Positions 51,759 to 62,863 are shown, counted from the first letter of the stretch. The stretch is DNA of 64,000 nt from Burkholderiaceae bacterium 16 (GCA_000955785.1 JYOD01000029.1:1-64000); one strand, 5' to 3'. The notes: generated from the sequence alone by a model not told the origin. Program-made: numbers and translations.

Positions 51759-51815
51759 ATGAACCGGAAGGCACTGTTCGCTTCGCACCTCCTGTCCGCG
51801 CTGCCGGTGCGCTGA
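51759..51815 (+). pseudogene. Possible 5' stub of a gene divergent from the dead LysR gene
   Basis: A strong GGAGGAG box stands eight bases before ATG at 51759, but the frame encodes only MNRKALFASHLLSALPVR and stops. Such a good start signal pointing away from a LysR remnant looks like the beginning of the regulator's former target gene, cut off after 18 codons. It could instead be a chance match. Confidence 0.35.
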
Positions 51816-51919
51816 TTGACCCGCTGCGGTGTTTCCGCCCCAAGCGCAAGGAGCCTCGGCAACACAGGCCGGCACTCAGGAAAGCGGGGGAAAGACGCGC
51901 TGATGCAGGAAGCGCAAAA

Positions 51920-51951
51920 AGCAAAACGGGCCGCTAAGGGCCCGTTTTGCT
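51920..51951 (-). terminator. Terminator after tRNA-Asp
   Basis: AGCAAAACGGGCC and GGCCCGTTTTGCT form a perfect 13-pair stem. On the minus strand it is followed by TTTTTGCGC. It ends the lon / tRNA-Val / tRNA-Asp region. Confidence 0.85.
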
Positions 51952-51962
51952 GACTGCGTATT

Positions 51963-52039
51963 TGGCGGAGTGGACGGGACTCGAACCCGCGACCCCCGGC
52001 GTGACAGGCCGGTATTCTAACCAACTGAACTACCACTCC
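51963..52039 (-). tRNA. tRNA-Asp (GUC)
   Basis: On the minus strand the 77-base gene starts GGAGTGG, has the D-loop AGTTCAGTTGGTTAGA, anticodon GTC in CCTGTCACG, T-loop GGTTCGAGTCC, and a closing CCACTCC. It ends with discriminator G and an encoded CCA. The acceptor stem pairs in full. It lies 55 bases after tRNA-Val on the same strand. Confidence 0.97.
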
Positions 52040-52094
52040 TGTATCGGTGCGGCAGCACGCGTCGTCTGTGTGGCTCGTCTTGCGGCAGGAGCGA

Positions 52095-52170
52095 TGGTGG
52101 GTGCTGAGGGGCTCGAACCCCCGACCTACGCCTTGTAAGGGCGCCGCTCTACCAACTGAGCTAAGCACCC
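52095..52170 (-). tRNA. tRNA-Val (UAC)
   Basis: On the minus strand the gene starts GGGTGCTTAGCTCAGTTGG, has anticodon TAC in CCTTACAAG, T-loop GGTTCGAGCCC and a closing AGCACCC. It ends with discriminator A and an encoded CCA. All stems pair. The two tRNAs are likely co-transcribed, perhaps with their own promoter after the lon terminator. Confidence 0.97.
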
Positions 52171-52370
52171 GCTCGTACCGCAGCCGCACTGCATGCTGCA
52201 AGCATCGCCGCGCACATATCAGAGTAATTACTGCTGTTTGCGTTGCGAGGGCGCAAGTGTAATACAGCCCCTGGCGTTTTGCCAAGTATTCTTCGCGGAC
52301 ATTTTGAGAAACGCAAAAAGCACCCGCACCCCGCACGCCTGGGGCGCCGAACAATGTGGGGCGAAATAGA

Positions 52371-52402
52371 AAAACGCCGCAGGGAAAAGCCCGCGGCGTT
52401 TT
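52371..52402 (-). terminator. lon terminator
   Basis: AAAACGCCGC and GCGGCGTTTT form a ten-pair stem around a 12-base loop, with the minus-strand sequence after it reading T-rich (TTTTTCTATTTCG). It lies about 60 bases past the lon stop codon. Confidence 0.75.
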
Positions 52403-52463
52403 CAAAAGCGGCCTGCTTCGGCAACGCCCGGATCGCAGGATCCGGGCAGCGCCATCGCCGGCG

Positions 52464-54878
52464 TCAGTGATGAATCATCTCGACCTTGGCAGCACCCTTG
52501 TCCGCCACATCGGCGGGCTTGGCCACTTCCTCCGGCAGAGGCTCGGGCTTGCGCTCGAGCGCGAGTTCCAGGACCTTGTCGATCCAGCGCACCGGGACGA
52601 TCTCGATGGCGTTCTTGACGTTGTCCGGGATCTCCGCGAGATCCTTCACGTTTTCCTCGGGGATCAGCACCAGCTTGATACCGCCGCGATGGGCCGCAAG
52701 CAGTTTCTCCTTGAGGCCTCCGATCGGCAGGACTTCACCGCGCAACGTGATTTCCCCGGTCATGGCCACGTCGGCGCGCACCGGGATACCCGTGAGCACC
52801 GACACCAGCGCCGTGGTCATCGCACCGCCGGCCGAAGGACCATCCTTGGGGGTAGCGCCTTCGGGCACGTGGATGTGGATATCGCGCTTCTCGAACATCT
52901 CGTCCGTAATGCCCAGACGACGTGCCCGCGAGCGCACCACCGAACGTGCTGCCTCGACCGATTCCTTCATCACGTCGCCCAGCGAACCGGTGCGGGTGAT
53001 GTTGCCCTTGCCCGGCATGATCGCGGCTTCGATGGTCAGCAGATCGCCGCCCACTTCCGTCCACGCCAGACCGGTCACCTGGCCTACCTGGTTTTCCTTG
53101 CCGGCCAGGCCGAAGTCGTACTTGCGCACGCCAAGGAATTTATCCAGGTTCTCCGATGCCACCTTGACCGTGCCCGTTTCCTTCTTGAGCAGCAGCAGCT
53201 TGACCACCTTGCGGGCGATCTTCGACACTTCACGCTCGAGCGAGCGGACGCCCGCTTCACGCGTGTAGTAGCGAATGATGTCGCGCAGGGCGTCTTCGTT
53301 CACTTCCATCTCGCCGGCCTTCAGACCATTGTTCTTGATCTGCTTGGGCAGCAGGTAGCGCTGGGCGATGTTGACCTTCTCTTCCTCGGTGTAACCCGAC
53401 AGGCGGATCACTTCCATCCGGTCCAGCAGCGGAGGCGGAATGTTGAGCGAGTTGGAGGTCGCCACGAACATCACATCGGACAGGTCGAAATCGACCTCGA
53501 TGTAATGGTCCTGGAACGTATGATTCTGTTCCGGGTCCAGCACCTCGAGCAATGCCGATGAAGGATCGCCGCGGAAATCCATGCCCATCTTGTCGATTTC
53601 ATCGAGCAGGAAGAGCGGATTGCGCACGCCGACCTTGGCCAGGCTTTGCAGGATCTTGCCGGGCATCGAGCCGATGTACGTACGGCGGTGGCCGCGGATC
53701 TCGGCCTCGTCACGCACGCCGCCCAGTGCCATGCGCACGAACTTGCGGTTCGTCGCGCGCGCCACCGACTGGCCAAGCGAGGTTTTGCCCACGCCGGGGG
53801 GCCCCACCAGGCACAGGATCGGCGCCTTCACCTTGTCCACCCGCTGTTGCACCGCGAGATACTCGAGAATGCGTTCCTTGACCTTCTCAAGGCCGTAGTG
53901 GTCTTCATCGAGCACGCGCTCGGCGTTGGTCAGGTCGTTGTTGACCTTGCTCTTCTTGCGCCACGGCAGGTTGACCAGCGTGTCGATGTAGTTGCGCACG
54001 ACGGTGGCTTCGGCCGACATCGGCGACATCAGCTTGAGCTTCTTGAATTCGGCGTCGGCCTTCTTCTTGGCTTCCTTCGGCATGCGCGCGGCCTTGATGC
54101 GCTTGTCGAGCTCTTCCAGGTCGGCGCCCTCTTCGCCTTCGCCCAGTTCCTTCTGGATGGCCTTGACCTGCTCGTTGAGGTAGTACTCGCGCTGGCTCTT
54201 CTCCATCTGGCGCTTGACGCGGCCACGGATGCGCTTTTCCACCTGCAGGATGTCGATCTCACCCTCGAGCTGCGACAGCAGGCTCTCCAGGCGTTCGGTG
54301 ACATTCACCATCTCCAGGATCTTCTGCTTCTGCTCGAGCTTGATTGGCAGATGCGCGGCGATGGTGTCGGCCAGGCGACCCGGCTCGTCAATGCCCGACA
54401 GCGAGGTCAGGATCTCGGGCGGGATCTTCTTGTTCAGCTTCACGTACTGGTCGAACTGCGACACGATGGCGCGGCGCAGCGCCTCCGTCTCGGCGGTCTC
54501 GACCGGACCCGGCGGCACGGGCACGGCTTCGCACATGAAGTGCGACTCGTCTTCGCTCACTTCGCGGATATTCGCGCGCTGCGTGCCTTCCACCAGCACC
54601 TTGACGGTGCCGTCGGGCAGCTTGAGCATTTGCAGGATGTTGGCGATGCAGCCTACCTCGTAGAGGTCGTCGGCGGTCGGCTCATCCTTGGCCGCCGTTT
54701 TCTGGGCCACAAGCATGATGCTTTTGCCCGCCTCCATCGCAGTTTCCAGCGCCTTGATGGACTTCGGACGTCCCACGAATAGTGGGATCACCATGTGCGG
54801 AAACACCACCACGTCGCGCAGGGGCAACAGTGGCAAGCGAATCGGCTCAGCCGGGAGGAGTTGTGTTCCGGACATCAT
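52464..54878 (-). CDS. lon: ATP-dependent protease Lon
   Basis: The 804-residue protease has the N-terminal substrate-binding domain ([20 protein letters not shown]), the AAA+ module with Walker [10 protein letters not shown] and Walker B FLLDEID, and the serine/lysine protease domain with catalytic Ser682 in DGPSAGGAM and the Lys in [10 protein letters not shown]. It degrades misfolded and short-lived regulatory proteins. The start may be the first or second of two adjacent ATGs; a GGGGA box precedes them. A sigma-32-like promoter lies directly upstream. The order tig-clpP-clpX-lon is the usual one. Confidence 0.98.
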   Translation of the reverse strand: MMSGTQLLPAEPIRLPLLPLRDVVVFPHMVIPLFVGRPKSIKALETAMEAGKSIMLVAQKTAAKDEPTADDLYEVGCIANILQMLKLPDGTVKVLVEGTQRANIREVSEDESHFMCEAVPVPPGPVETAETEALRRAIVSQFDQYVKLNKKIPPEILTSLSGIDEPGRLADTIAAHLPIKLEQKQKILEMVNVTERLESLLSQLEGEIDILQVEKRIRGRVKRQMEKSQREYYLNEQVKAIQKELGEGEEGADLEELDKRIKAARMPKEAKKKADAEFKKLKLMSPMSAEATVVRNYIDTLVNLPWRKKSKVNNDLTNAERVLDEDHYGLEKVKERILEYLAVQQRVDKVKAPILCLVGPPGVGKTSLGQSVARATNRKFVRMALGGVRDEAEIRGHRRTYIGSMPGKILQSLAKVGVRNPLFLLDEIDKMGMDFRGDPSSALLEVLDPEQNHTFQDHYIEVDFDLSDVMFVATSNSLNIPPPLLDRMEVIRLSGYTEEEKVNIAQRYLLPKQIKNNGLKAGEMEVNEDALRDIIRYYTREAGVRSLEREVSKIARKVVKLLLLKKETGTVKVASENLDKFLGVRKYDFGLAGKENQVGQVTGLAWTEVGGDLLTIEAAIMPGKGNITRTGSLGDVMKESVEAARSVVRSRARRLGITDEMFEKRDIHIHVPEGATPKDGPSAGGAMTTALVSVLTGIPVRADVAMTGEITLRGEVLPIGGLKEKLLAAHRGGIKLVLIPEENVKDLAEIPDNVKNAIEIVPVRWIDKVLELALERKPEPLPEEVAKPADVADKGAAKVEMIHH

Positions 54879-54902
54879 TTTCCCCAGTCAGTCATTTAGG
54901 CG

Positions 54903-54931
54903 TAAATTGGGTCTCATGAATCGATTGCAAG
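54903..54931 (-). promoter_or_regulatory. Candidate heat-shock (sigma-32) promoter of lon
   Basis: On the minus strand CTTGCAA is followed after 13 bases by CCCAATTTA, close to the sigma-32 consensus CTTGAAA-N11-16-CCCCATNT. It ends about 25 bases before the lon start. Confidence 0.55.
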
Positions 54932-55041
54932 ATAGGTGCCAACGATTCAATGCACTGTGCAAATGCTGCTCCCCGCACTTGCAAGACCCGTCCAAACAGC
55001 ATACCCCCGTTTCCTCCCCTTCGTTTTACGAAAATGAAGAA

Positions 55042-55072
55042 AAAAAGCCGCTCGCTTTTCGCGAACGGCCTT
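55042..55072 (-). terminator. clpX terminator
   Basis: On the minus strand GCCG-T-TCGC and its partner form a stem of about nine pairs with one mismatch and a five-base loop (GAAAA), followed by a T-rich tract (GGCTTTTTTTC). It separates clpX from lon. Confidence 0.75.
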
Positions 55073-55119
55073 TAGGACTCGCTGCCGGCCTGAGATCGTC
55101 ATAAGCGCCGGCGTTCGCG

Positions 55120-56394
55120 TCAGTTCGAACCAGCCACCTTCGGCTGCTCCTCATACATCAGCAACGGCGGAGCGTCCCCGGTGATGGTGTTCTCGTCGAT
55201 CACCACCTTTTGCACGCCCTTGTAATTGGGCAAGTCATACATCACATCCATCAGCGACTGTTCGAGTATCGAACGCAAGCCGCGCGCACCCGTCTTGCGG
55301 CGGATTGCCTTGCGGGCAATCGCGGACAGCGCGGCCGGACGGATTTCCAGCTCCACGCCTTCCATCGCCAGCAGCTTCTGGTATTGCTTGATCAGCGCGT
55401 TCTTGGGCTCGACCAGGATCTGCATCAGGGCGGCCTCGTCCAGCTTGGCCAGCGTCGCCACCACCGGCAGGCGGCCGATCAGTTCCGGGATCAACCCGAA
55501 CTTGATCAGGTCTTCCGGTTCGACCTGCGGCAGCACCTCGCTGGCCTCGCGCTCTTCCTTGCTCTGCACCTGCGCGGCAAAACCGATGCCGGTCTTGTCC
55601 GAGCGCTGCATGATGACCTTTTCCAGGCCGTCAAACGCGCCACCGCAGATAAACAGGATGTTGGTGGTATCCACCTGCAGGAAGTCCTGGTTCGGATGCT
55701 TGCGGCCGCCCTGCGGGGGCACCGAAGCCATCGTGCCTTCGATCAGCTTGAGCAGAGCCTGCTGCACGCCTTCACCGGACACATCGCGGGTGATGGACGG
55801 GTTGTCCGACTTGCGCGAGATCTTGTCGATCTCATCGATGTAGACAATGCCGCGCTGTGCCTTTTCCACCTCGTAGTTGCAGTTCTGCAGCAACTTCTGG
55901 ATGATGTTTTCCACGTCCTCGCCAACATAGCCGGCTTCGGTCAGCGTGGTGGCATCGGCGATCACGAACGGCACGTTCAGCAGGCGCGCCAGCGTTTGCG
56001 CCAGCAACGTCTTGCCCGAGCCGGTGGGCCCGATCAGCAGGATGTTGCTCTTGGACAACTCGACGTCGTCCTTCTTGCCGAGGTGCTTCAGGCGCTTGTA
56101 GTGGTTGTACACCGCTACGGCCAGTATCTTCTTGGCCTGCTCCTGCCCGATCACGTACTGATCCAGGCTTTCGCGGATCTCGTGGGGGGTGGGGAGATCG
56201 GACTTGGCCGAGGCGCCCGCATCCTTGTCGGATGCAGCTGCCTCGTCGCGGATGATCTCGTTGCACAGATCGATGCATTCGTCGCAAATGAACACCGACG
56301 GGCCGGCGATGAGCTTCTTTACCTCGTGCTGGCTTTTGCCGCAGAACGAGCAGTAAAGGAGCTTCTCACTGGATGAACCTTTTTTATCCGCCAT
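55120..56394 (-). CDS. clpX: ClpX, ATP-dependent unfoldase of the ClpXP protease
   Basis: The 424-residue AAA+ protein has the N-terminal zinc finger with Cys15, Cys18, Cys37 and Cys40 ([15 protein letters not shown] and [10 protein letters not shown]), Walker [13 protein letters not shown], Walker [11 protein letters not shown], and the sensor and pore regions expected. The IGF loop that docks on ClpP is recognisable in [10 protein letters not shown]. It unfolds tagged proteins and feeds them to ClpP, whose gene lies 246 bases upstream. A terminator between the two genes suggests that clpX also has its own promoter. Confidence 0.98.
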   Translation of the reverse strand: MADKKGSSSEKLLYCSFCGKSQHEVKKLIAGPSVFICDECIDLCNEIIRDEAAASDKDAGASAKSDLPTPHEIRESLDQYVIGQEQAKKILAVAVYNHYKRLKHLGKKDDVELSKSNILLIGPTGSGKTLLAQTLARLLNVPFVIADATTLTEAGYVGEDVENIIQKLLQNCNYEVEKAQRGIVYIDEIDKISRKSDNPSITRDVSGEGVQQALLKLIEGTMASVPPQGGRKHPNQDFLQVDTTNILFICGGAFDGLEKVIMQRSDKTGIGFAAQVQSKEEREASEVLPQVEPEDLIKFGLIPELIGRLPVVATLAKLDEAALMQILVEPKNALIKQYQKLLAMEGVELEIRPAALSAIARKAIRRKTGARGLRSILEQSLMDVMYDLPNYKGVQKVVIDENTITGDAPPLLMYEEQPKVAGSN

Positions 56395-56522
56395 AGGAAT
56401 CAGTCACATTAGCAGTGTGCGTGCCGCAGTGCCGGAGCGCTGCGGGGATACGCTTCAAACGCATCATACGCCAAAAAAATTGGCGCGGCGGGTAGACCCC
56501 CACGCTGTGGGGCAAAAGCAAA

Positions 56523-56545
56523 AAACGAGGCACAAGGCCTCGTTT
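56523..56545 (-). terminator. clpP terminator
   Basis: AAACGAGGC and GCCTCGTTT form a perfect nine-pair stem with a five-base loop; on the minus strand it is followed by TTTTTTGC. It lies about 95 bases past the clpP stop codon. Confidence 0.8.
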
Positions 56546-56640
56546 CTGCATAGCCTTCTTCGTTGCGGCAGGGCGGCGATACCCGAAGGATCACCGCCCG
56601 GCCCCTGCCCGGCCCGCCTTGCGGCAGCCGGGCCGGTCTG

Positions 56641-57291
56641 TCAGGCACGGCGGGTGAGCACCTTGTCGATCAGGCCGTAGTCCACTGCCTGGTCGCCACT
56701 CATGAAGTTGTCGCGATCGGTATCGCGGGCAATCTTCTCGACCGGCTGGCCGGTGACTTCAGACAGGATCGTGTTCAGCCGCTCGCGCAGGTACAGGATC
56801 TCGCGGGCCTGGATCTCGATGTCCGAGGCCTGGCCGCGCGCGCCGCCCAGCGGCTGGTGGATCATGATGCGCGAGTTGGGCAGCGCCGAACGCTTGCCCT
56901 TGGCACCTGCCGACAGCAGGAATGCACCCATGCTGGCTGCCATGCCCATGCACAGCGTGGCCACGTCCGGCTTGACGAACTGCATGGTGTCGTAGATGGC
57001 GAGGCCAGCCGACACCGAGCCACCCGGCGAGTTGATGTAGAGCGAGATGTCCTTGTCGGGATTTTCGCTTTCCAGGAACAGCAACTGGGCGACCACCAGG
57101 TTAGCGGTCTGGTCGTTGACTTCGCCGACCATGAAAATCAAACGCTCCTTCAACAGGCGCGAATAGATGTCATAGGCGCGCTCGCCCCGACCGGACTGCT
57201 CAACCACCATCGGCACCAGCCCCAGTCCCTGCGTTTCCAGGGCGGAGGCCTGCGTGGTGGCCAGACGGTCAAGCAAATCATTGCGGGTCAT
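56641..57291 (-). CDS. clpP: ClpP, ATP-dependent serine protease subunit
   Basis: The 216-residue peptidase has the triad Ser120 ([11 protein letters not shown]), His145 ([10 protein letters not shown]) and Asp194 ([10 protein letters not shown]), spaced as in E. coli ClpP. Fourteen copies form the barrel of ClpXP. The start [10 protein letters not shown] at 57291 follows AGGAG; a longer frame has no support. It is 73 bases downstream of tig, so the two may share a transcript. Confidence 0.98.
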   Translation of the reverse strand: MTRNDLLDRLATTQASALETQGLGLVPMVVEQSGRGERAYDIYSRLLKERLIFMVGEVNDQTANLVVAQLLFLESENPDKDISLYINSPGGSVSAGLAIYDTMQFVKPDVATLCMGMAASMGAFLLSAGAKGKRSALPNSRIMIHQPLGGARGQASDIEIQAREILYLRERLNTILSEVTGQPVEKIARDTDRDNFMSGDQAVDYGLIDKVLTRRA

Positions 57292-57364
57292 GCAAGTTCT
57301 CCTGGAGTTCGGTAAGAGACAAGGCTGCGGCCGGCGCGCCATGCGCTCCGGCCACGGGCCAGGC

Positions 57365-58726
57365 TCAAGCCTGCTGAGGCTGGTTGTTGCCTTCGGCAGT
57401 CAGTTCCTCGAAGGACACCGTCTTGTCGGTGACCTTGGCCTTGTCGCACACGAAATTTACCACGTTGTTTTCCAGCACGTAGGCTTCCATCTCGGCCAGG
57501 CGCTGCTGGTCGCCGTAGTACCAGCGCATGACTTCCTTCGGGTCTTCGTAGCTCTTGGCGAAGTCCTCGATCTCGGCCTTGATCTGGTCCGCCTTGGCGT
57601 CCAGGCCGTGGGCCTTGACGATCTCGGCCAGGATCAGACCCAGCTTGACGCGGCGCTCAGCTTGCTGGGTGAACATCTCGGCCGGAATCGGCATGTCCTT
57701 GGCATTCGGCATGCCGCGCTGTTCCAGGTCGCGGCGAGCCATTTCCACCAGGCGCTCCTGGTCTTGCTCGATCAGGGCCTTCGGCACTTCCAGCTCGCTT
57801 GCCTTCAGCAGCGCGTCCATGACCTGGTCCTTCAGCATGGCGTGCGTGCGGCGCTTGACTTCGCGCTCCAGGTTTTCGCGGATGTCGGCGCGCATCTTCT
57901 CGACGCTGCCGTCGGCGATGCCCAGCGACTTGGCGAACTCGTCGTTCGCTTCCGGCAGGTGCGCCCACTCGATCTTCTTCAGCGTGACGGTGAACTCGGC
58001 GGTCTTGCCGGCCACTTCCTTGCCGTGATAATCCTCGGGGAATGCCAGCGGGAAGGTCTTGCTTTCGCCAACCTTCAGGCCCAGCGCAGCCTGCTCGAAC
58101 TCGGGCAGCATGCGGCCTTCGCCCAGCACGAAGGCGAAGTCGTCAGCCTTGCCGCCGGGGAATTCCACGCCGTCGATCTTGCCGACGAAGTCCAGGGTCA
58201 CGCGGTCGCCGTTCTGGGCGGCCACTTCACCGCCGCCGTCGCCGTGCTCGCCGGCTTCGCCACGGGTGTGGTAGTGCACGCGCTGCTTGCGCAGGATGTC
58301 GATGGTCTTGTCGACTTCGGCATCGGTGATTTCGGTCTTGGTGCGGGTCACTTCGGCGCTGGCCAGGTCGCCCAGCTTGACTTCCGGATAGACTTCGAAG
58401 GTCGCGTCGAAGGCCACTTCGTCTTCGTTCACGCCGTCGGTCTTGACCTCGAACTTGGGCTGGCCGGCAACCTTCACATCTTGTTCTTTGGTGATATCGA
58501 AGAACTTGCGTGCAGCCTTGTCGAAGCGGACTTCGAACTCGACTTGCTGGCCATACTGCTTTTCGACCATCTTCATCGGTACCTTGCCGGGACGGAAACC
58601 GGACATCTTCACCGTCTTCGACAGGCGAACCAGACGTTCCAGCTTTTCCTTTTCGACTTCGGCCTTGGGAATGGCCAGGGTCACCTTGCGGTCCAGTTTG
58701 CCAAGGTTTTCAATGACATTCGACAT
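57365..58726 (-). CDS. tig: Trigger factor, ribosome-bound chaperone
   Basis: The 453-residue protein starts [20 protein letters not shown] and has the ribosome-binding loop [17 protein letters not shown], a FKBP-type prolyl isomerase domain (about 160-250; [29 protein letters not shown]), and a helical C-terminal chaperone arm. An Asp/Gly-rich insertion ([14 protein letters not shown]) precedes the isomerase domain. It binds nascent chains at the ribosome exit. First gene of the tig-clpP pair. Confidence 0.98.
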   Translation of the reverse strand: MSNVIENLGKLDRKVTLAIPKAEVEKEKLERLVRLSKTVKMSGFRPGKVPMKMVEKQYGQQVEFEVRFDKAARKFFDITKEQDVKVAGQPKFEVKTDGVNEDEVAFDATFEVYPEVKLGDLASAEVTRTKTEITDAEVDKTIDILRKQRVHYHTRGEAGEHGDGGGEVAAQNGDRVTLDFVGKIDGVEFPGGKADDFAFVLGEGRMLPEFEQAALGLKVGESKTFPLAFPEDYHGKEVAGKTAEFTVTLKKIEWAHLPEANDEFAKSLGIADGSVEKMRADIRENLEREVKRRTHAMLKDQVMDALLKASELEVPKALIEQDQERLVEMARRDLEQRGMPNAKDMPIPAEMFTQQAERRVKLGLILAEIVKAHGLDAKADQIKAEIEDFAKSYEDPKEVMRWYYGDQQRLAEMEAYVLENNVVNFVCDKAKVTDKTVSFEELTAEGNNQPQQA

Positions 58727-58953
58727 GGTCGTTGATCCAATCCAGAAATGTTGTTGTGTTCGTAAGCGCACCCCGCTCGCGTGCCCGACAAGACACAGGC
58801 AAAGCGACGGCAAATGCCGATGCCCGGTACGCGGGCGCTATCGAAAACTGCGGGTACGCGCGGAAAACCGACGAACCCGGAGCATCCGGGCGCAGGCCCA
58901 CGCAAACGGAAAACGGGGATTATCGCACGGTTTTCATTCGGTTTCGGCAGTTT

Positions 58954-60990
58954 TTAGCCGGGAACCGGCTCGGATGGCGCGCCCGCGCCTTCCGCCTCGC
59001 TTGCAACCTGCCCTTGCCGCAAGGCACGGACCAGCAGCCGCGCGGGGTCGATGGCCTCGGCCAGTTCGAGTTCGAGCGGTAACGGCTCTCCTTCGATCTG
59101 GCTGGCCAGCAACTCCGCCCCCAGTGCCGCCCATGTGAGGCCGCGCGAGCCATATGCAAGTGCCGCGTAGAGCCCGGGAAGACGAGGGATATCCCTGAGA
59201 CGCGCGCCGCGCAGCGCGACGGCGTCGCGCGCGGCCTGCGCCTCATCGGCAATGCGGCCGATCAGCGGCAGGCGATTGTGTGAAACACTGCGCACGCCAA
59301 CGTAACCGCGCAGGGCCGCCGGGTCCAGCCGGGCTGCGGCGGCGGCAAGATCCGGCAATAGCAAGCCCAGCTTGGCAAGATTCTCCGCGTGCACTTCCGG
59401 GCGCTCGGCGAGTTCGCCCTGCCCTTCGGCGGCCGGCTCGTAGCTGGAGCCGACCCGCGCGCTACCGTCGCCGGCCCTTGGCAACAGATAGCCCGACCCG
59501 GTCACCACGCAGTCCGGCCAGGTGCCCAACTGCTCCACTTGCGCGGCCTCGAGCGTGGTCAGCTGCCCGCGCACGCGGTCGATCGTCATATGGTGCAGCG
59601 GCAGCAGGCGCAGCGCCTCGTGCGCGTTGGCGAGGACCACCACCGGCGCCTGCGCCATCACCGCCCCGGCGTCGTCCAAGGCCTGCCAGCCATCCGCGGC
59701 ACGCACCAGCCGCGCGACCCGGCGGCCAAAATGCGTCGTCACCGCTGCTCCGGCCTGCGCCAGTTGCGCGTGGCAGATGTCGGGCGGCGGCGCCCAGCCG
59801 CCCTGCCCGAACCAGAGTCCGCCATGGGGAACGGCGGCGCCATGCCGGCGCGCGGCTTCGTCGGGCGGCATCCAGCGCGCGAACGCCTCGGGAAACCCCA
59901 GCGCGGCCAGCGCCGCCCCCTGGATTCGGGCGTCCTCCGCGTCCGCGCCAATCTGCAGCACGCCGCACCCCTGCCAGCCCGGCGCATGCCCTGCCGCGGC
60001 CAATGCCTCCCAGGCTCTCAGAGAGAACAGGTTCCCGGCGCGCGACAAGCGCGACAGGAGGCTGTCGTCCGACGACAAATGCGGGTGCATGGCTGCCGCG
60101 CGATGCGCTGAATTCAGTCGCGCGGGGCCATCATGCGCGTCGAACAGCGTCACACGCCAGCCTCGCGCGGCCAGGCGCTCCGTGACCGCGCAGCCAGCCA
60201 GCCCGGCACCGATCACGATGGCGTGGCGCTCGGGCCAGTTAGCGGCGGCTGGCGGGGGATGCCGGCGCTGGCCGCGCGCTGCGGGGAAGCGCGCCACCGT
60301 CATATGCCACTTGCTGCCGTAGCCGGTCGCCCGCTTCACCTCGAAGCCAGCCGCCTGCAAGCCGCGCCGGAAAAAACCTGCCGCCGCATAGGTCGCCAGC
60401 GTGGCCTCCGGACGCGCCAGCCGGGCCAGCCGCTTCATCAATGGCGGCTGCCACATATCGGGATTGCGGTCGGGCGCAAAGCCGTCCAGGTAGAACGCGT
60501 CGACGCCCAGCGCCAGCCTTGGCAACACGGCATCGATATCGCCGAACGCAAGCGTCAGCACGACCGCCCCACCCTCGAATTCCAGCCGGTGCAGCCCGGG
60601 CAAGGTCAGCGGCCATGCCTGCCGCAACTGCATGGCCAGCGGCGCCAGTTCCGTCAGGCCGGGCAAATTGGCGTGGACGGCGGCGAGACCGTCGCTGGTG
60701 AACGGGTGCTTTTCCACCGACACGAAATGCAGCCGCCGGCAACGCGCGGGATCGGCCCGCCACGCCTGCCACGTCGCCAGGAAGTTAAGCCCGAGGCCAA
60801 ACCCGGCCTCCAGAATTACGAACTGGTCGCGCCCGCCCCACGCGCCTGGCAAACCGTTGCCCGCCAGGAAAACGTGTCGGGCCTGCTCCAGGCCACCCTC
60901 GTCGCTGTGGTAGACATCCCCGTAACGCTGCGAGTATGGCGGGCCCGAGGCGGCGAAAACGGGCTCGGCGAGATCTAAGGCGCGGGTCAT
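58954..60990 (-). CDS. mnmC: Bifunctional tRNA-modification enzyme MnmC
   Basis: The 678-residue protein joins an N-terminal SAM methyltransferase (about 1-240; [34 protein letters not shown]) to a C-terminal FAD oxidoreductase (from about 250; [40 protein letters not shown]). It finishes the 5-methylaminomethyl-2-thiouridine modification at the wobble position of certain tRNAs. The start at 60990 is set by the family N-terminus; upstream in-frame residues are not family-like. Confidence 0.96.
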   Translation of the reverse strand: MTRALDLAEPVFAASGPPYSQRYGDVYHSDEGGLEQARHVFLAGNGLPGAWGGRDQFVILEAGFGLGLNFLATWQAWRADPARCRRLHFVSVEKHPFTSDGLAAVHANLPGLTELAPLAMQLRQAWPLTLPGLHRLEFEGGAVVLTLAFGDIDAVLPRLALGVDAFYLDGFAPDRNPDMWQPPLMKRLARLARPEATLATYAAAGFFRRGLQAAGFEVKRATGYGSKWHMTVARFPAARGQRRHPPPAAANWPERHAIVIGAGLAGCAVTERLAARGWRVTLFDAHDGPARLNSAHRAAAMHPHLSSDDSLLSRLSRAGNLFSLRAWEALAAAGHAPGWQGCGVLQIGADAEDARIQGAALAALGFPEAFARWMPPDEAARRHGAAVPHGGLWFGQGGWAPPPDICHAQLAQAGAAVTTHFGRRVARLVRAADGWQALDDAGAVMAQAPVVVLANAHEALRLLPLHHMTIDRVRGQLTTLEAAQVEQLGTWPDCVVTGSGYLLPRAGDGSARVGSSYEPAAEGQGELAERPEVHAENLAKLGLLLPDLAAAAARLDPAALRGYVGVRSVSHNRLPLIGRIADEAQAARDAVALRGARLRDIPRLPGLYAALAYGSRGLTWAALGAELLASQIEGEPLPLELELAEAIDPARLLVRALRQGQVASEAEGAGAPSEPVPG

Positions 60991-61228
60991 GGAAAAAACC
61001 TGGACAAGAATCGAGGGGACGGAGAACGTCGGACAGGAAAGGGTCAGGGACAAGACGCTGGCGCGCAGGCCGGGGCACCATGGCGAGCCAAGGCGCCCGG
61101 GATGCTAGCGCCTCGCGCGGCACCGCAAACAGCCGTACGGCAGCGCCAGAGCCCGGCGATGGTAGCATAGCGCCCTGTGCCGCCGGCCCGTCCAGGCCGG
61201 CATCGGCACGCCCTTTTCCCGCCTCGCC

Positions 61229-62086
61229 ATGCTCAGCTACCGTCACGCCTTCCACGCCGGCAACCACGCCGATGTTCTTAAACACGCCATCGTGGTCCAG
61301 TTGCTGGAACAGTTGAGCCAGAAAGACAAGCCCTTCTGGTATATCGACACGCACGCCGGCGCCGGGCTTTATGCGCTCGACCACGCTTACGCGCAAAAGA
61401 AGGGCGAATACGAAACCGGCATTGCCCGACTGTGGCAGGCCGCCGCCGCCAAGCGGCCCATGCCGACCTTGCTCGAGGACTACCTGGAACAGGTGCGTAC
61501 CCTTAATCCGGACGGCAGCCTGAAGCACTACCCCGGTTCGCCCTGGCTCGCCTGGCAGATGCTGCGCGATGCCGACCGACTGCGCCTGTTCGAGCTGCAC
61601 AGCACGGAAATCCAGGTGCTGCGTGAGAATTTCCGCGGCGCCGGCCGCCGCGTCATGCTTTACGACGGCGACGGCTTCACCGGGATCAACGCCATCCTGC
61701 CGCCGCCGCCCCGCCGCGCGCTGGTGCTGATCGACCCCTCCTACGAAGACAAGCAGGACTACGCCCGCGTGCTGCGAACCCTGCAGGATGGCCTGCAGCG
61801 CTTCGCCACCGGCATGTACGCCATCTGGTATCCCGAAGTGCAGCGCCGCGAATCGGTGCAGTTGCCGGTGCAGTTGAAGAAGTTGCCGCTCAAAAGCTGG
61901 CTGCACGTCAGCCTGCGTGTCAAGCATCCGGTTTCCGGCGGCCTTGGCCTGCACGGCAGCGGCATGTTCATCGTCAATCCGCCGTGGCGCCTGAAGGAAA
62001 CCCTGGAGGCGGCCATGCCCGCCCTGGTGACGCTGCTGCGCCAGGATGATGGCGCAGGCTTCACGCTGGAAGCCCAGGAAAGCTGA
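61229..62086 (+). CDS. rlmJ: 23S rRNA (adenine-2030-N6)-methyltransferase
   Basis: The 285-residue protein starts MLSYRHAFHAGNHADVLKHA, the RlmJ signature, with WYIDTHAGAGLYAL for SAM binding and LVLIDPSYEDKQDY as the catalytic DPPY-like motif. It methylates A2030 of 23S rRNA. It is divergent from mnmC. The 23 bases after its stop separate it from the convergent ATPase gene. Confidence 0.95.
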   Translation: MLSYRHAFHAGNHADVLKHAIVVQLLEQLSQKDKPFWYIDTHAGAGLYALDHAYAQKKGEYETGIARLWQAAAAKRPMPTLLEDYLEQVRTLNPDGSLKHYPGSPWLAWQMLRDADRLRLFELHSTEIQVLRENFRGAGRRVMLYDGDGFTGINAILPPPPRRALVLIDPSYEDKQDYARVLRTLQDGLQRFATGMYAIWYPEVQRRESVQLPVQLKKLPLKSWLHVSLRVKHPVSGGLGLHGSGMFIVNPPWRLKETLEAAMPALVTLLRQDDGAGFTLEAQES

Positions 62087-62108
62087 TCCTCGCGCCAGCC
62101 GCGCGCGT

Positions 62109-62654
62109 TCAGCGGCCGATGGCCGACTCGACGAAGTCGGCCCGCCGCGCAGCCGGCAAACGCGGCACTTCCAACAGTTCATAGCCGTAACCGGCATAGG
62201 CGCGCACCATGGCGTCATAGGTGCGTGCCGCCTCCTGCGGCGATTGCCGGCGTTCCGCGTCCCGGCTGTAAATATCCTCCCAGGGCGGCAGGATGAAGAC
62301 GCAGCGGTGATAGCGAAGCAAGCGCGCGGCGGCATCGATATGCGGCGGCACCGGCAAACCCGACAGGCTCAGGTAGCCGGCCACATCCGGCACGCCGCGA
62401 TCGAAAAACACCGGTTCGGCCCGGCCCGCATGCGCCCGATGGTTGCGCATCTCGCGCGACAGCATCAACTCGGCGAACAAGCGCGGATCCACCCACGGCA
62501 GGCCGGGGCCGTTCACCAACGTTTGCTCCTGGATAATCTCGCGCCCGACCTCCTCCGAGGTGGCGTATCCCCGGCGCGCCAGTTCGGCGATCAAGGTGCT
62601 CTTGCCGGCGCCGGGGCCGCCGGTGAGGATGAAGAACGGAGGTGTATCGGTCAT
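62109..62654 (-). CDS. P-loop ATPase of the AAA_28 type
   Basis: The 181-residue protein has a Walker A GGPGAGKSTLI (from residue 12) and a fold like shikimate or nucleoside kinases (VFFDRGVPDVAGYLSL, RCVFILPPWEDIYSRDAERR, ending with YGYELLEVPRL). The start at 62654 matches the family; the longer frame is Arg-rich noise. Proteins of this family are small, widespread and biochemically uncharacterised. It is convergent with rlmJ and divergent from the SRAP gene. Confidence 0.85.
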   Translation of the reverse strand: MTDTPPFFILTGGPGAGKSTLIAELARRGYATSEEVGREIIQEQTLVNGPGLPWVDPRLFAELMLSREMRNHRAHAGRAEPVFFDRGVPDVAGYLSLSGLPVPPHIDAAARLLRYHRCVFILPPWEDIYSRDAERRQSPQEAARTYDAMVRAYAGYGYELLEVPRLPAARRADFVESAIGR

Positions 62655-62808
62655 CAATGGCAAACAGGATGGGGGCGGTTCAACGCGCCTGATCTTGGGC
62701 GGGGATGGAACCGGCGCCAACGCGGCGCCGTGACACGACAAGCGATTACAGCATGCACGCCGCCGGTAGGACAAGAATCACTTTGGTCCTTCCCGCCCGT
62801 CCGCCATA

Positions 62809-62830
62809 CTGGATATTCCCTGGATATTCC
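62809..62830 (+). repeat. 11-bp tandem repeat before the SRAP gene
   Basis: CTGGATATTCC is present twice without a gap, 34 bases upstream of the SRAP start codon. It may be part of the promoter or a binding site; a perfect LexA box is not present. Confidence 0.5.
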
Positions 62831-62863
62831 CTTTCATATGCAGCATCGGCATGGAGACAAGCC

